DNA of 50,927 bases, taken from the NCBI RefSeq assembly GCF_003477525.1, contig NZ_QUDO01000028.1, positions 1 through 50,927 of the forward strand, written 5' to 3'. This document shows positions 26,618 to 34,928 of the stretch, one piece after another. The notes below the pieces were generated by a model that ran no database searches, had not been told where the DNA came from, and saw nothing but the letters and a program-made list of their open reading frames with translations. Made by a program: the position numbers and the translations under genes. The number at the start of each line of letters is the position of its first letter. The stretch's first letter is position 1. Source of the DNA: Ruminococcus sp. AF41-9 (GTDB taxonomy: Bacteria; Bacillota; Clostridia; Lachnospirales; Lachnospiraceae).

Positions 26618-26750
26618 AATCAAATGATTTATCGCAGAAAATTGGAATATAATGGGCATGGGTATATGTAAGAACGTGATTAGAACTCGACTTGTAGTGT
26701 AAAAAGGAAATATTAAAAAGAAAATACTAAGAAAAACAGAGGCAAAAAGA

Positions 26751-27802
26751 ATGCTGCGAACAGAAAAAGAGAAAATCCTGGTGAAAGTACCATGCAGGGA
26801 AGAGGTACGGAGAAAATTTTATCAGCGTTTTGGCGAGAAATGTGAATTTGTTTTTACAGAAGATTATTCAGGAGATTATTCAGGAGATGTTGCAGAATGT
26901 AAGACTTTAAAAAGCAGGGAAGAATTTCTGCAAAATTGTCTGAGGGATGCAGAAGTTATAATCGGAGAACCTGATGAGGCAGAACTACAGCAGGCTGAAA
27001 ATCTTAAATGGCTGCAGATTACATGGGCGGGGCTGATAAGTATACAAAGATGCAGAATATTCGCAGAGATTTTGTATTGACGAATGCTTCCGGGGCTTTT
27101 GGAATTGTTATTTCGGAATATGTCATTGGGAGTATCATTGCCCTGTATCGTTCTTTTCCGGCGTATCAGAAAAAACAGCGAAACCATGTCTGGGAAAAGG
27201 GAAATTCTGTGGATACGCTTTTTGGGAAAAAGGTGCTGATTCTCGGAACCGGAGATATCGGGAAGAATGTTGCCGCCAGGCTGCGACCGTTTGGAGTGCA
27301 CATTACGGGAGTTAAGAGAAATGTAGCGGGCATAAAAGGTAAAACGGACAAAGAGTGTAAAGAGTATTTTGATGAGATTTTCAGCATAGATGAACTGGAT
27401 CGTATCCTTCTGAATATGGACATTGTGACAGGGTGCCTGCCGGGGACAAAAGAAACGGCAGGACTTTTTAATGAGGCGAGACTGAGAACGATGAAAAAGG
27501 ATGCTGTTCTGATTAATGTAGGGCGTGGAAGCCTGATCGTGAATGATGATCTGGTGAGAATATTAAGTGCGGGGCATTTAAAGGGCGCAGTACTGGATGT
27601 ATCAGAGACAGAACCTCTGGCGGAAGAGTCGCCGTTATGGGATATGGAAAATGTGATCCTTACACCACATATAGCAGGTCCAAGCTTCGGGGGTGACAGG
27701 ATGACTGAGAATCTGATCTGGGATATCTGCATTCAGAATCTGGAGAGATTTCTGGAAGGGAAAGAACTGTGCCATAGAGTAAATTTGGAAGCTGGTTATT
27801 AA
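26751..27802 (+). pseudogene. D-2-hydroxyacid dehydrogenase (NAD-dependent), frameshifted
   Basis: The N-terminal part (from the ATG at 26751 to about 27030, ending LKWLQITWAG) and the remainder (from GADKYTKMQNIRRDFV to 27802) lie in different frames. One G missing from the run at 27029-27032 accounts for it. Repaired, it has about 350 residues and all landmarks of the family: NAD-binding GTGDIGKNVAARL, the catalytic-domain stretch NVGRGSLI with R nearby, DVSETEPL and TPHIAG with the catalytic His. Such enzymes reduce 2-keto acids to D-2-hydroxy acids. The N-terminus carries a duplicated SGDY motif. Confidence 0.8.
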
Positions 27803-27880
27803 GCAGAAAGTTAGAATAGGATGATAAGAAGATGTATATCTGAGAAAGATGCCTGACATTTGAGAGGAGCGAAAAAATTC

Positions 27881-28009
27881 ATGACTGAGAAACAAAAAGA
27901 TGATATTTACTATGTATGCAGTCTGATAGAATATATAGCAAGAGAAACAAAAAATCACAGACAGGATATAATCCGTTATTTCTCGAAAAAAGATATTGAA
28001 AGACAATAG
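27881..28009 (+). pseudogene. Truncated third copy of the DUF3791-like protein
   Basis: The leader (GATGCCTGACATTTGA...AAAAAATTC) and the first 41 codons are almost identical to the genes at 31230 and 33783. The sequence then leaves the homology with a TAG stop after DIERQ. It is a 5' fragment of the repeated cassette, likely left by recombination. The remaining peptide of 42 residues is unlikely to function. Confidence 0.7.
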
Positions 28010-28083
28010 GTATAAAATAATTATGTGACATTTCAATTTTGAGAAGCATAAACTATTAATAAAGCAGCTTTTGAGGAGCTTCT

Positions 28084-28782
28084 ATGGCTTTTTATAAAAA
28101 TATGCGGATACAGCAGGAAAATGTGGATACCGGGCAGTATCAGGTGACGGTACTGGACCGGATCAATAACCGTCCGATAGAGAATGCAAAGGTAAGGATT
28201 TCCTATACGGGAGCGCCGGACAGTGTGATCGAAGAGGTGGTGACAGATTCTTCGGGACGGACGCCGGTGATCGAACTGAAGACGCCGCCGCTGGAATACA
28301 GTATGGAACCGGTGGAGCAGCAGCCTTATGCGGAATATACGGTGCAGATCGAGGCGGAAGGTTTTGAACCTAAGGAAGTAGCTGGCAGTGAAGTACTGCC
28401 GGATGTTCTGTCCAGACAGCCGGCAACATTAAATGCCATGGAACCGGGAGAAAGCTATCAGCGTGTTGTAATCCCACCGCATACATTGTTTTATGAATAT
28501 CCGCCAAAGATTGAGGAATCTGAGATCAAGGCAGTCAATGAAAGCGGAGAAATCGTACTGAGTAAGGTGGTTGTGCCGGAATATATCGTAGTACATGACG
28601 GCCCGATCAATGATTCCTCTGCGGAGAATTATTATGTGCGGTACAGAGACTATATTAAAAATGTAGCAAGCAGTGAAATCTATGCCACCTGGCCGGATGA
28701 TACGATAAGAGCAAACATTCTGGCAATTATGTCATTTACATTAAACCGTGTGTATACGGAATGGTACCGGAATGTACACTAA
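28084..28782 (+). CDS. N-terminal part of a spore-type peptidoglycan protein, probably truncated
   Basis: 232 residues. The first half is a carboxypeptidase-regulatory-like beta domain (YQVTVLDRINNRPIENAKVRISYTG). The second begins a domain with IVVHDGPINDSSAENYYVRYRDYIKNVASSEIYATWPDDTIRANI and FTLNRVYTEWYRN. I recall this domain from longer Clostridial proteins that go on with a SpoIID- or cortex-hydrolase-like region and peptidoglycan-binding repeats. Here the frame ends just after EWYRN, in the middle of that domain. A deletion or rearrangement at about 28775 is likely. The ribosome site GAGGAG precedes the ATG. Confidence 0.6.
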   Translation: MAFYKNMRIQQENVDTGQYQVTVLDRINNRPIENAKVRISYTGAPDSVIEEVVTDSSGRTPVIELKTPPLEYSMEPVEQQPYAEYTVQIEAEGFEPKEVAGSEVLPDVLSRQPATLNAMEPGESYQRVVIPPHTLFYEYPPKIEESEIKAVNESGEIVLSKVVVPEYIVVHDGPINDSSAENYYVRYRDYIKNVASSEIYATWPDDTIRANILAIMSFTLNRVYTEWYRNVH

Positions 28783-28844
28783 TTCGGTATTGCAGGAACA
28801 TCCAGTTTGACGAATTATGTATTAAAGTTCATGGGAAAAACGTT

Positions 28845-28920
28845 TATACCATAGAAAATGATAAGAATACAGAAGATTAGATAAATTTTCTGATAGAAAT
28901 CGAAAATAACCTATGGTATA
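28845..28920. promoter_or_regulatory. Separated 10-bp inverted repeat before the first Rpn gene
   Basis: TATACCATAG at 28845-28854 and CTATGGTATA at 28911-28920 are perfect reverse complements 56 bp apart. The right arm overlaps a possible -10 box (TATAGT at 28917). They could be paired operator half-sites or ends of a stem. Confidence 0.35.
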
Positions 28921-28949
28921 GTGATATTAGAAAAGGAGGATGGCAAACG

Positions 28950-29915
28950 GTGAAACAAAATAAAATTAAACCGGATACCATACTAAAGAACTTTTGGAGA
29001 GACAATCATCATTTTGCAGATTTATTCAATGCTGCACTGTTTGACGGCGAACAGGTACTGAATCCAGATGATCTGTCAGAAGCAGACACAGATGTTTCCT
29101 CACTTCTCAAATTTAATGGACATGTTGAAACAGTGCAGAAAGTACTGGATGTTGTAAAGAAAACAGCATATGGTATTGATTTTGTAATCTGGGGACTGGA
29201 AAATCAGTCAAAAATTCATTATGCCATGCCGCTTCGACATATGATTGGAGATGGTTTTTCCTATCTGAAAGAATATCAGGAAATTGCAGCAAAGAACCGA
29301 AAAGATAAGAATTTTGCATCATCAGATGAGTTTCTTTCCAATATGAAGAAAACAGACAGACTGCATCCAATGATAAGCCTTTGCGTTTACTATGGAGAGA
29401 ATCCATGGGACGGACCTTTGTGCCTGATGGACATGCTGGAGGTTCCGGAGAAAATAAAACCTCTGGTAGCAGACTATAAGATGAATTTACTTGAGTTAAG
29501 GACAAGCGGATCACTTCAGTTTCATAATCAGGATGTCAATACTGTATTTGATATCAGCCGTTCTATATATGAACGTGACTATAATAAAATTAATACAGTG
29601 TATAAAGACAGGCTGATTGCATCGGAGCTGGGAGTAGTGATCGGAGCGATTACACAGTCGCAGGAGCTGATAGACCATGCTTTGGAACTGGAACAAAAAG
29701 GAGGTCAGGTTAATATGTGTAGTGCATTGGAAGAATTAAAAATGGAAGGAAAGCAGGAAGGCAAGAAAGAAGGACTTCAGGAGGGCATGATTGCTGGCAC
29801 AATTAAAACCTGTAAAAAATTTAAACTTGACCAGAAAGCAGCTATTAAAAATGTGATGGAAGAGTTTTCCTTATCCGAAGAAGATGCCATTGACTATGTG
29901 AAGAAATACTGGTAG
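28950..29915 (+). CDS. Rpn-family nuclease / PD-(D/E)XK transposase-like protein
   Basis: A 321-residue protein of the Rpn (recombination-promoting nuclease, YhgA-like, PF04754-type) group. DKIKPD-like openings, FWRDNHHFADLFNAALFDGE, then GIDFVIWGLENQSKIHYAMPLRHMIGD carry the PD-(D/E)XK-like core (D in GIDF, ExQ in GLENQ). ISLCVYYGENPWDGP near residue 150 is typical. The C-terminal 45 residues (LQEGMIAGTIKTCKKFKLDQK and on) are nearly identical to those of the unrelated-bodied protein at 30243. Start is GTG after AAGGAGGA. Family members cut DNA and raise recombination frequency. Confidence 0.8.
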   Translation: MKQNKIKPDTILKNFWRDNHHFADLFNAALFDGEQVLNPDDLSEADTDVSSLLKFNGHVETVQKVLDVVKKTAYGIDFVIWGLENQSKIHYAMPLRHMIGDGFSYLKEYQEIAAKNRKDKNFASSDEFLSNMKKTDRLHPMISLCVYYGENPWDGPLCLMDMLEVPEKIKPLVADYKMNLLELRTSGSLQFHNQDVNTVFDISRSIYERDYNKINTVYKDRLIASELGVVIGAITQSQELIDHALELEQKGGQVNMCSALEELKMEGKQEGKKEGLQEGMIAGTIKTCKKFKLDQKAAIKNVMEEFSLSEEDAIDYVKKYW

Positions 29916-29936
29916 TTGATTTATAAGAAAAATGAT

Positions 29937-29967
29937 AGGAGGAAAGGCGTGTGGTCTTTCCTTCTTT
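29937..29967 (+). terminator. Terminator-like hairpin after the first Rpn gene
   Basis: AGGAGGAAAG pairs with CTTTCCTTCT, followed by TTTT. It is 20 nt past the stop. Confidence 0.55.
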
Positions 29968-30163
29968 TGCTTTTTACAAGGGTATATGCAGGCAGCAAGG
30001 TACGACAGAGAATAACGGAGATAAAGAAGATTAATCAAATAACTGCCCAAATTGGACTTGCCATATGAATGTAAATACGGTATAGTATAAGACGTAAGCA
30101 GTAGTCTAAACTTTCTAAATAAGCGATTTTTCAGGCAGTATCTGCCACTGATTCCAAAGATAA

Positions 30164-30194
30164 AAATACTTAACGTCAAAGAGATTAAGTATTT
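30164..30194. promoter_or_regulatory. Inverted repeat before the second Rpn gene
   Basis: AAATACTTAA (30164-30173) and TTAAGTATTT (30185-30194) form a perfect 10-bp dyad with an 11-nt centre, 50 nt before the ATG and next to TATAAT at 30214. It is a reasonable operator candidate. The rest of the 330-nt gap holds only a small hairpin (GGCAG/CTGCC near 30135). Confidence 0.4.
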
Positions 30195-30242
30195 AATAAA
30201 CCCGTTGAAATGTTATAATGTAAGTATAAAAAGGAGTGTTAT

Positions 30243-31145
30243 ATGAATAATACGATTTTTGCTGATGTATTTCGTACAATGATCGAGAAGATACCATATC
30301 TGGCGGTACCGCTGATCAATGAAGTATTCCATACATCATATCCGGAAGATGTGAAGATCACACAGCTTCGCAATGAACATCAGCAGGAGGATGGAGAGAT
30401 TATTACAGATTCCTGTCTGCTGATCGGAAAGAAAATGTATCATATCGAATGCCAGAGCACAGATGATACGACAATGGTTATTCGCATGATTGAGTATGAT
30501 TTTGCAATCAGTATAGAACATGCAGAGAAACAGGGACGCAGATATCGGATAGAATTTCCAAAGTCCTGCGTACTATTTCTGAGAAGTTCTGGAAATACGC
30601 CAGATTATCTGGAAGCAGATGTGGTTTTTCCAGATGGAAATACATACTTATATTCCATACCAACAATAAAAATGGCTGATTATACAAAAGACAGTATCTT
30701 TGAGAAAAATCTGTTAATGCTGTTGCCATTTTATATTATGAGATACGAGAAGAAAGGACATGATTTTAATAACAATCCGGAATTATTTCAGGCACTCTTA
30801 AACGAATACGAGGAAATCCGGGTAAATCTGGAGAAAGAACTAACGGAGACAGGTAAATCGGAACTGTATACAGATTTGACAAAATTAATTGTAAAGATTG
30901 CGGATTATATCTTCAGTAAAGAAGAGGATGTCCGGAAAGGAATAGGTGAGATTATGGGAGGAAAAGTTCTGGAACTGGAATCTGAAAGACTTAAAGCAGA
31001 GGGACTTCAGGAAGGTATGATTGCCGGTGCAATTAAAACCTGTAAAAAATTTAAACTTGACCAGAAAGTAGCTATTAAAAATGTGATGGAAGAGTTTTCC
31101 TTATCCGAAGAAGCTGCCATTAATTATGTAAAAAAATACTGGTAA
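30243..31145 (+). CDS. PD-(D/E)XK nuclease-like protein of the Rpn group (second type)
   Basis: A 300-residue protein of the group that includes Rpn-like nucleases. LINEVFHTSYPEDVKITQLRNEHQ is followed by a core with ITDSCLLIGKKMYHIECQSTDDTTMVIRMIEYD near residues 55-87. D56 and the E-x-Q pair there fit PD-(D/E)XK geometry. The middle part is helical. The C-terminus joins a GGKVLELESERLKAEG segment to the same 45-residue tail as the gene at 28950. Ribosome site AAAAGGAGTG. Nuclease activity is inferred from the motif only. Confidence 0.75.
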   Translation: MNNTIFADVFRTMIEKIPYLAVPLINEVFHTSYPEDVKITQLRNEHQQEDGEIITDSCLLIGKKMYHIECQSTDDTTMVIRMIEYDFAISIEHAEKQGRRYRIEFPKSCVLFLRSSGNTPDYLEADVVFPDGNTYLYSIPTIKMADYTKDSIFEKNLLMLLPFYIMRYEKKGHDFNNNPELFQALLNEYEEIRVNLEKELTETGKSELYTDLTKLIVKIADYIFSKEEDVRKGIGEIMGGKVLELESERLKAEGLQEGMIAGAIKTCKKFKLDQKVAIKNVMEEFSLSEEAAINYVKKYW

Positions 31146-31229
31146 AATTTAAACATCCAACGCATCAGATAAGCTTTCATACAATCAATGCGCTAAGATG
31201 CCTGACATTTGAAAGGAGTGAAAAAATTC

Positions 31230-31673
31230 ATGACTGAGAAACAAAAAGATGATATTTACTATGTATGCAGTCTGATAGAATATATAGCAAGAAAAACGAA
31301 AAATCACAGGCAGGATATAATTCACTATTTCTCGAAAAAAGATATTGAAAGACAACTTCGTATTGCAGAGGTGAACCACTGTCTTTCTTTTGAACAGGTT
31401 TCAGATGAAATTATCGAAGACTTTGATATAAAAGATGGTGTATTTGATACAGTAAAAGAATGTAAATATGAAGTGCCGGAAGTGACATCCATAGGGATGC
31501 TGTATCAGGAACTTGTGCTTACAACTATGAAAAACGAAGATGCAGCACAGGGAATTATAGATGTATTTTCGTCATTTATTACGGATGAGATTTCAGATTT
31601 CAATTCCAGTGTATATTATACAAATCCAGATTATCTCAGGTGCTCTTATCTGGAGGGAAAAATGCTAGCTTGA
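31230..31673 (+). CDS. DUF3791-like small protein, copy A
   Basis: A 147-residue protein of unknown function starting MTEKQKDDIYYVCSLIEYIA. The first 70 residues (KTKNHRQDIIHYFSKKDIERQLRIAEVNHCLSFEQVSDEIIEDFDI) resemble DUF3791-type helical proteins of gut Firmicutes; this match is from memory and tentative. The second half ends DFNSSVYYTNPDYLRCSYLEG. The ATG at 31230 lies 11 nt after AAAGGAGTG. It is about 95% identical to the gene at 33783. Its neighbours are Rpn nucleases and an AAA nuclease, which suggests a mobile or conflict-related cassette. Confidence 0.7.
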   Translation: MTEKQKDDIYYVCSLIEYIARKTKNHRQDIIHYFSKKDIERQLRIAEVNHCLSFEQVSDEIIEDFDIKDGVFDTVKECKYEVPEVTSIGMLYQELVLTTMKNEDAAQGIIDVFSSFITDEISDFNSSVYYTNPDYLRCSYLEGKMLA

Positions 31674-31690
31674 TTTAGAATCTTTGGTAG

Positions 31691-31942
31691 TTAGCAGATT
31701 ACATTTTCCGTGAAGAAGAGAATACTCGGAAAGGAATAGGCAATATTATGGGAGGAAAAGTTCTGGAACTGGAATCTGAAAGACTGAAAGCAGAAGGACA
31801 GGCAATCGGACAGGTTCAGGGAGAAGCCCGACTTGGAAGCCTGATTACTCGATTAATTCAGGAACAGAGAACGGAAGAAATCCCGATTGTATCAACAGAC
31901 GCTACAAGACGTGAGCAGTTATATAAAGAATATAATCTTTAA
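31691..31942 (+). pseudogene. C-terminal fragment of an Rpn-group gene, copy A
   Basis: The frame after a TAG at 31688 reads ADYIFREEENTRKGIGNIMGG and KVLELESERLKAEG, matching residues about 220-255 of the nuclease at 30243. It then ends with a different tail, GQVQGEARLGSLITRLIQEQ, up to 31942. The nuclease body is missing. An internal ATG (31748) could give a 64-residue peptide with no evident ribosome site. Confidence 0.7.
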
Positions 31943-31956
31943 TATGAAGTAAAGGA

Positions 31957-31985
31957 CAGCAGCTATGTACAAGGCTGCTGTTTTT
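31957..31985 (+). terminator. Rho-independent terminator
   Basis: CAGCAGC (31957-31963) pairs with GCTGCTG (31974-31980), followed by TTTTT. Confidence 0.8.
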
Positions 31986-32031
31986 GGATATAATGATAAA
32001 AAACAGGAAAAGTAAGGAAGTGATTGCTGAA

Positions 32032-33765
32032 ATGAGTGAGTTGTTAAAATTGCCGGTAGGGATTGATAATTTTGAGAAAATCCGTAAAGAAAAGTTTTAT
32101 TATGTAGATAAAACACGGTTGATTGAACAGATTCTCGAACAGTGGGGAGAGGTAAATCTGTTTACCAGACCACGCCGTTTTGGAAAAACGCTTAATATGA
32201 GTATGCTTCAGAATTTCTTTGAAATCGGAGCAGATAAAACGCTCTTTGACGGACTTTATATTTCAGGTAATCAAACACTCTGTGAAGAATATATGGGAAA
32301 ATTTCCAGTAATATTCCTTTCACTTAAAGGAGTGGACGGGCTTACATTTGAGGAAGCGCGCCAATGTTTTAATGAGATGGTTGGAAGAGAAGCATCTCGA
32401 TTTTCGTTTTTGGCAGATAGTGAACAGTTAACGAAAGATGAAAAGGAAATGTATCTGGCATTGGTAAAAATATGTGACGGAGAATATTCAATGTCCGGAA
32501 TGAATCTCAGATTTTCATTGAAGATATTATCTCAGCTTTTGTATAAACATTACGGAAAGAAAATTGTCATTTTAATAGATGAATATGATGTGCCGCTTGA
32601 TAAAGCTTTTCAGCATGGCTATTATAAAGAAATGGTGTCGTTGATACGTGGAATCTTCGGAGAAGCACTCAAAACAAATAATTACCTGCAGTTTGCAATA
32701 CTAACAGGTTGTCTCAGAGTTTCTAAAGAAAGTATTTTTACCGGTCTGAACAATTTCAAAATACTTTCTATCACAGATTCGCGATTTGACGAACAGTTTG
32801 GATTTACAGATGAGGAAGTCAGCAGACTTCTGGCAGATTATCATCTGGAAAACCATCTGAATGAAATGAAAGAGTGGTATGATGGATATCATTTTGGGGA
32901 TAAGGATGTGTACTGTCCATGGGATGTAATTAATCATGTAGACCGACTTTTGGGTGAACCCGGAGCAGAACCGCAGTCATACTGGATTAACACCAGCGGA
33001 AATGATCTTGTAAAAAGGTTTATAGATAAGGCAGACAAGACGACCAGAAATGAGATAGAAAAGCTGATCGCAGGAGAATTCATTGAAAAATATATCCGAA
33101 TGGAACTGACTTATGATGAGATAGATAACAGCATTGATAATCTCTGGAGTATTTTATTTACCACTGGCTATCTTACTCAGAGGGGAAAGCCGGAGAGAGG
33201 AATTTATCATCTGGTTATTCCGAACAGAGAAGTGCGGGAAGTTTATATTCTTCAGATACAGGAGTGGTTTAAGAATACTGTTTTGCATAATACAGAACCG
33301 GTGAAAGAGCTGCTGTGTGCATTTGAAAATGGAGATGCCGGGATCATCGAGAATCGTCTTAACAGGATTCTTGCAAAGACAATCAGCATTTTTGACACAA
33401 AAGCACGAAATGAAGAAAAAGAAATTTTCTATCATGGAATCCTTTTGGGACTGTTAAGGTGTGAGCCAGACTGGCTTATCCAGTCAAATATAGAATCAGG
33501 AGATGGTTTTGTAGATATACTGATTGAACCGGAAAACCCAGATGCAGGGATTCTTATAGAATTAAAATATGCACAGACCTATGCCGGATTGGAGAAAGCC
33601 TGTGAAAAAGCAATGAACCAGATTCGGGAGCTGCGTTATGATGAACGACTTCGTAATGAGGACAGAAATGATATTCTGGCATATGGAATTGCTTTTTGTA
33701 AGAAAAAATGTAAGGTAGTTGTCGAAAAGTTAAACGATCAATGCACTAAGATGCCTGACATTTGA
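32032..33765 (+). CDS. AAA-ATPase-like protein with C-terminal PD-(D/E)XK nuclease (DUF1703)
   Basis: About 577 residues. The N-terminal AAA-ATPase_like domain has LPVGIDNFEKIRKEKFYYVDKT, then the Walker A variant TRPRRFGKTLNMSML near residue 45, Walker B VILIDEYDVPLDKA near 183 and a sensor-like ILTGCLRVSKES. The C-terminal domain has a nuclease core GDGFVDILIEPENPDAGILIELKYAQ near residue 490, with D and ExK. Such fused proteins are very common in gut Bacteroidetes and Firmicutes and are often multicopy; their role is unknown. The ATG at 32032 is chosen for the family start and the AAGGAAG upstream. The last nine codons (DQCTKMPDI) lie inside the repeated cassette at 33738. Confidence 0.85.
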   Translation: MSELLKLPVGIDNFEKIRKEKFYYVDKTRLIEQILEQWGEVNLFTRPRRFGKTLNMSMLQNFFEIGADKTLFDGLYISGNQTLCEEYMGKFPVIFLSLKGVDGLTFEEARQCFNEMVGREASRFSFLADSEQLTKDEKEMYLALVKICDGEYSMSGMNLRFSLKILSQLLYKHYGKKIVILIDEYDVPLDKAFQHGYYKEMVSLIRGIFGEALKTNNYLQFAILTGCLRVSKESIFTGLNNFKILSITDSRFDEQFGFTDEEVSRLLADYHLENHLNEMKEWYDGYHFGDKDVYCPWDVINHVDRLLGEPGAEPQSYWINTSGNDLVKRFIDKADKTTRNEIEKLIAGEFIEKYIRMELTYDEIDNSIDNLWSILFTTGYLTQRGKPERGIYHLVIPNREVREVYILQIQEWFKNTVLHNTEPVKELLCAFENGDAGIIENRLNRILAKTISIFDTKARNEEKEIFYHGILLGLLRCEPDWLIQSNIESGDGFVDILIEPENPDAGILIELKYAQTYAGLEKACEKAMNQIRELRYDERLRNEDRNDILAYGIAFCKKKCKVVVEKLNDQCTKMPDI

Positions 33766-33782
33766 AAGGAGTGAAAAAATTC

Positions 33783-34226
33783 ATGACTGAGAAACAAAAA
33801 GATGATATTTACTATGTATGTAGTCTGATAGAATATATAGCAAGAAAAACAAAAAATCACAGGCAGGATATAATCCGTTATTTCTCGAAAAAAGATATTG
33901 AAAGGCAACTTCGCATTGCAGAGGTGAACCACTGTCTTTCTTTTGAACAGGTTTCGGATGAAATTATCGAGGACTTTGATATAAAAGATGGTAAATTTGA
34001 TACGGTAAAAGAATGTAAATATGAAGTGCCGGCGGTGACATCCATAGGGATGCTGTATCAGGAACTTGTGCTTACAACTATGAAAAACGAAGATGTAGCA
34101 CAGGGAATTATAGATGTATTTTCGTCATTTATTACGGACGAGATTTCAGACTTTAATTCCAGTGTATATTATACAAACCCAGATTATCTCAGGTGCTCTT
34201 ATCTGGAGGGAAAAATGCTGGCTTGA
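33783..34226 (+). CDS. DUF3791-like small protein, copy B
   Basis: A 147-residue near-identical copy of the protein at 31230, with only a handful of changes (for example HYF to RYF and EVTS to AVTS). Same leader and ribosome site. Both copies are intact, while the third at 27881 is truncated. That the second intact copy remains almost identical suggests recent duplication or gene conversion. Confidence 0.7.
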   Translation: MTEKQKDDIYYVCSLIEYIARKTKNHRQDIIRYFSKKDIERQLRIAEVNHCLSFEQVSDEIIEDFDIKDGKFDTVKECKYEVPAVTSIGMLYQELVLTTMKNEDVAQGIIDVFSSFITDEISDFNSSVYYTNPDYLRCSYLEGKMLA

Positions 34227-34243
34227 TTTAGAATCTTTGGTAG

Positions 34244-34519
34244 TTAGCAGATTACATTTTCCGTGAAGAAGAGAATGCTCGGAAAGGAATAGGTGATATT
34301 ATGGGAGGAAAAGTTCTGGAACTGGAATCTGAAAGACTGAAAGCAGAAGGAGAGGCAATTGGACGTGCAGAAGGAGAGGCAATTGGACAGGTTCAGGGAG
34401 AAGCCCGACTGGGAAGCCTGATTACTCGATTAATTCAGGAACAAAGAACGGAAGAAATCCCGATTGTATCAACAGACGCTAAAAGACGTGAGCAGTTATA
34501 TAAAGAATATAATCTTTAA
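34244..34519 (+). pseudogene. C-terminal fragment of an Rpn-group gene, copy B
   Basis: The same decapitated Rpn tail as at 31691: ADYIFREEENARKGIGDIMGG, KVLELESERLKAEG, then an expanded EG-rich stretch (EAIGRAEGEAIGQVQGEA) and LGSLITRLIQEQRTEEIP. The octapeptide expansion suggests slippage in the 24-bp repeat. Confidence 0.7.
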
Positions 34520-34528
34520 GAAAAATGA

Positions 34529-34558
34529 CAGGAGGAAAGGCAGGTACCTTTCCTCCTG
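34529..34558. terminator. Strong hairpin after the cassette
   Basis: CAGGAGGAAAG (34529-34539) and CTTTCCTCCTG (34548-34558) form a perfect 11-bp stem with an 8-nt loop. There is no clear U-run on the plus strand, so it may only be a stabilising 3' hairpin. Confidence 0.5.
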
Positions 34559-34592
34559 TTGTCGTCATATATATTTTATTTTTTGAAGTTTA

Positions 34593-34928
34593 TTAGCAAA
34601 TTACAAGTCCCAATGCCTTGAAAAAATGGTATGAATCTATAAATGCTGCAAGATACAATACGGCATGAGATTCATCATCTATTTCCGTAGATAAATCAAT
34701 AAAATGATCTACAGCATTTCTGGTTTCCCCAGACATCTCTTGTTGGTTCAGCTTTTTCTCGGCTTCATCTGTTTTAGTAAGAAGCGATTGATAATATTTA
34801 TCTCTCTTAAGCAAAGAATAATAGGTTTTCTTCATAGCCTCTCCATAGATTGACCTGACAAGTTCGTAAATTTCCTCATTTGTAGCACCGCTTTTAATAG
34901 CGTCAACCAGTAGTTCATTAGATAACAT
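34593..34928 (-). CDS. Hypothetical helical protein (DUF6809-like, tentative)
   Basis: A 111-residue protein predicted to be helical: VRSIYGEAMKKTYYSLLKRDKYYQSLL near the start, NQQEMSGETRNAVDHFIDLSTEID in the middle, and a hydrophobic end SYHFFKALGLV. The order of short helix, long helix and a xxFxxGFxLG-like end resembles small DUF6809-type proteins, but the match is tentative. A very good ribosome site (GAGGAGGT) precedes its ATG. It is the last gene of a minus-strand group that starts with the XRE regulator at 35593 or from the promoter at 35179-35207. Confidence 0.65.
   Translation of the reverse strand: MLSNELLVDAIKSGATNEEIYELVRSIYGEAMKKTYYSLLKRDKYYQSLLTKTDEAEKKLNQQEMSGETRNAVDHFIDLSTEIDDESHAVLYLAAFIDSYHFFKALGLVIC

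Larger units (their letters stand above)
31184..31942. repeat. Duplicated cassette, copy A
   Basis: From CAATGC-CTAAGATGCCTGACATTTG through the DUF3791-like gene and the Rpn tail fragment, this segment is repeated almost base for base at 33738-34519. Copy B has one added 24-nt unit in the tail. A 5' piece of the same cassette is at 27850-28009. Confidence 0.8.
33738..34519. repeat. Duplicated cassette, copy B
   Basis: Second copy of 31184-31942, in direct orientation. It overlaps the last codons of the AAA-nuclease gene and holds an extra 24-nt unit (encoding EAIGRAEG) in the Rpn tail fragment. The two copies flank the AAA-nuclease gene. Confidence 0.8.
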
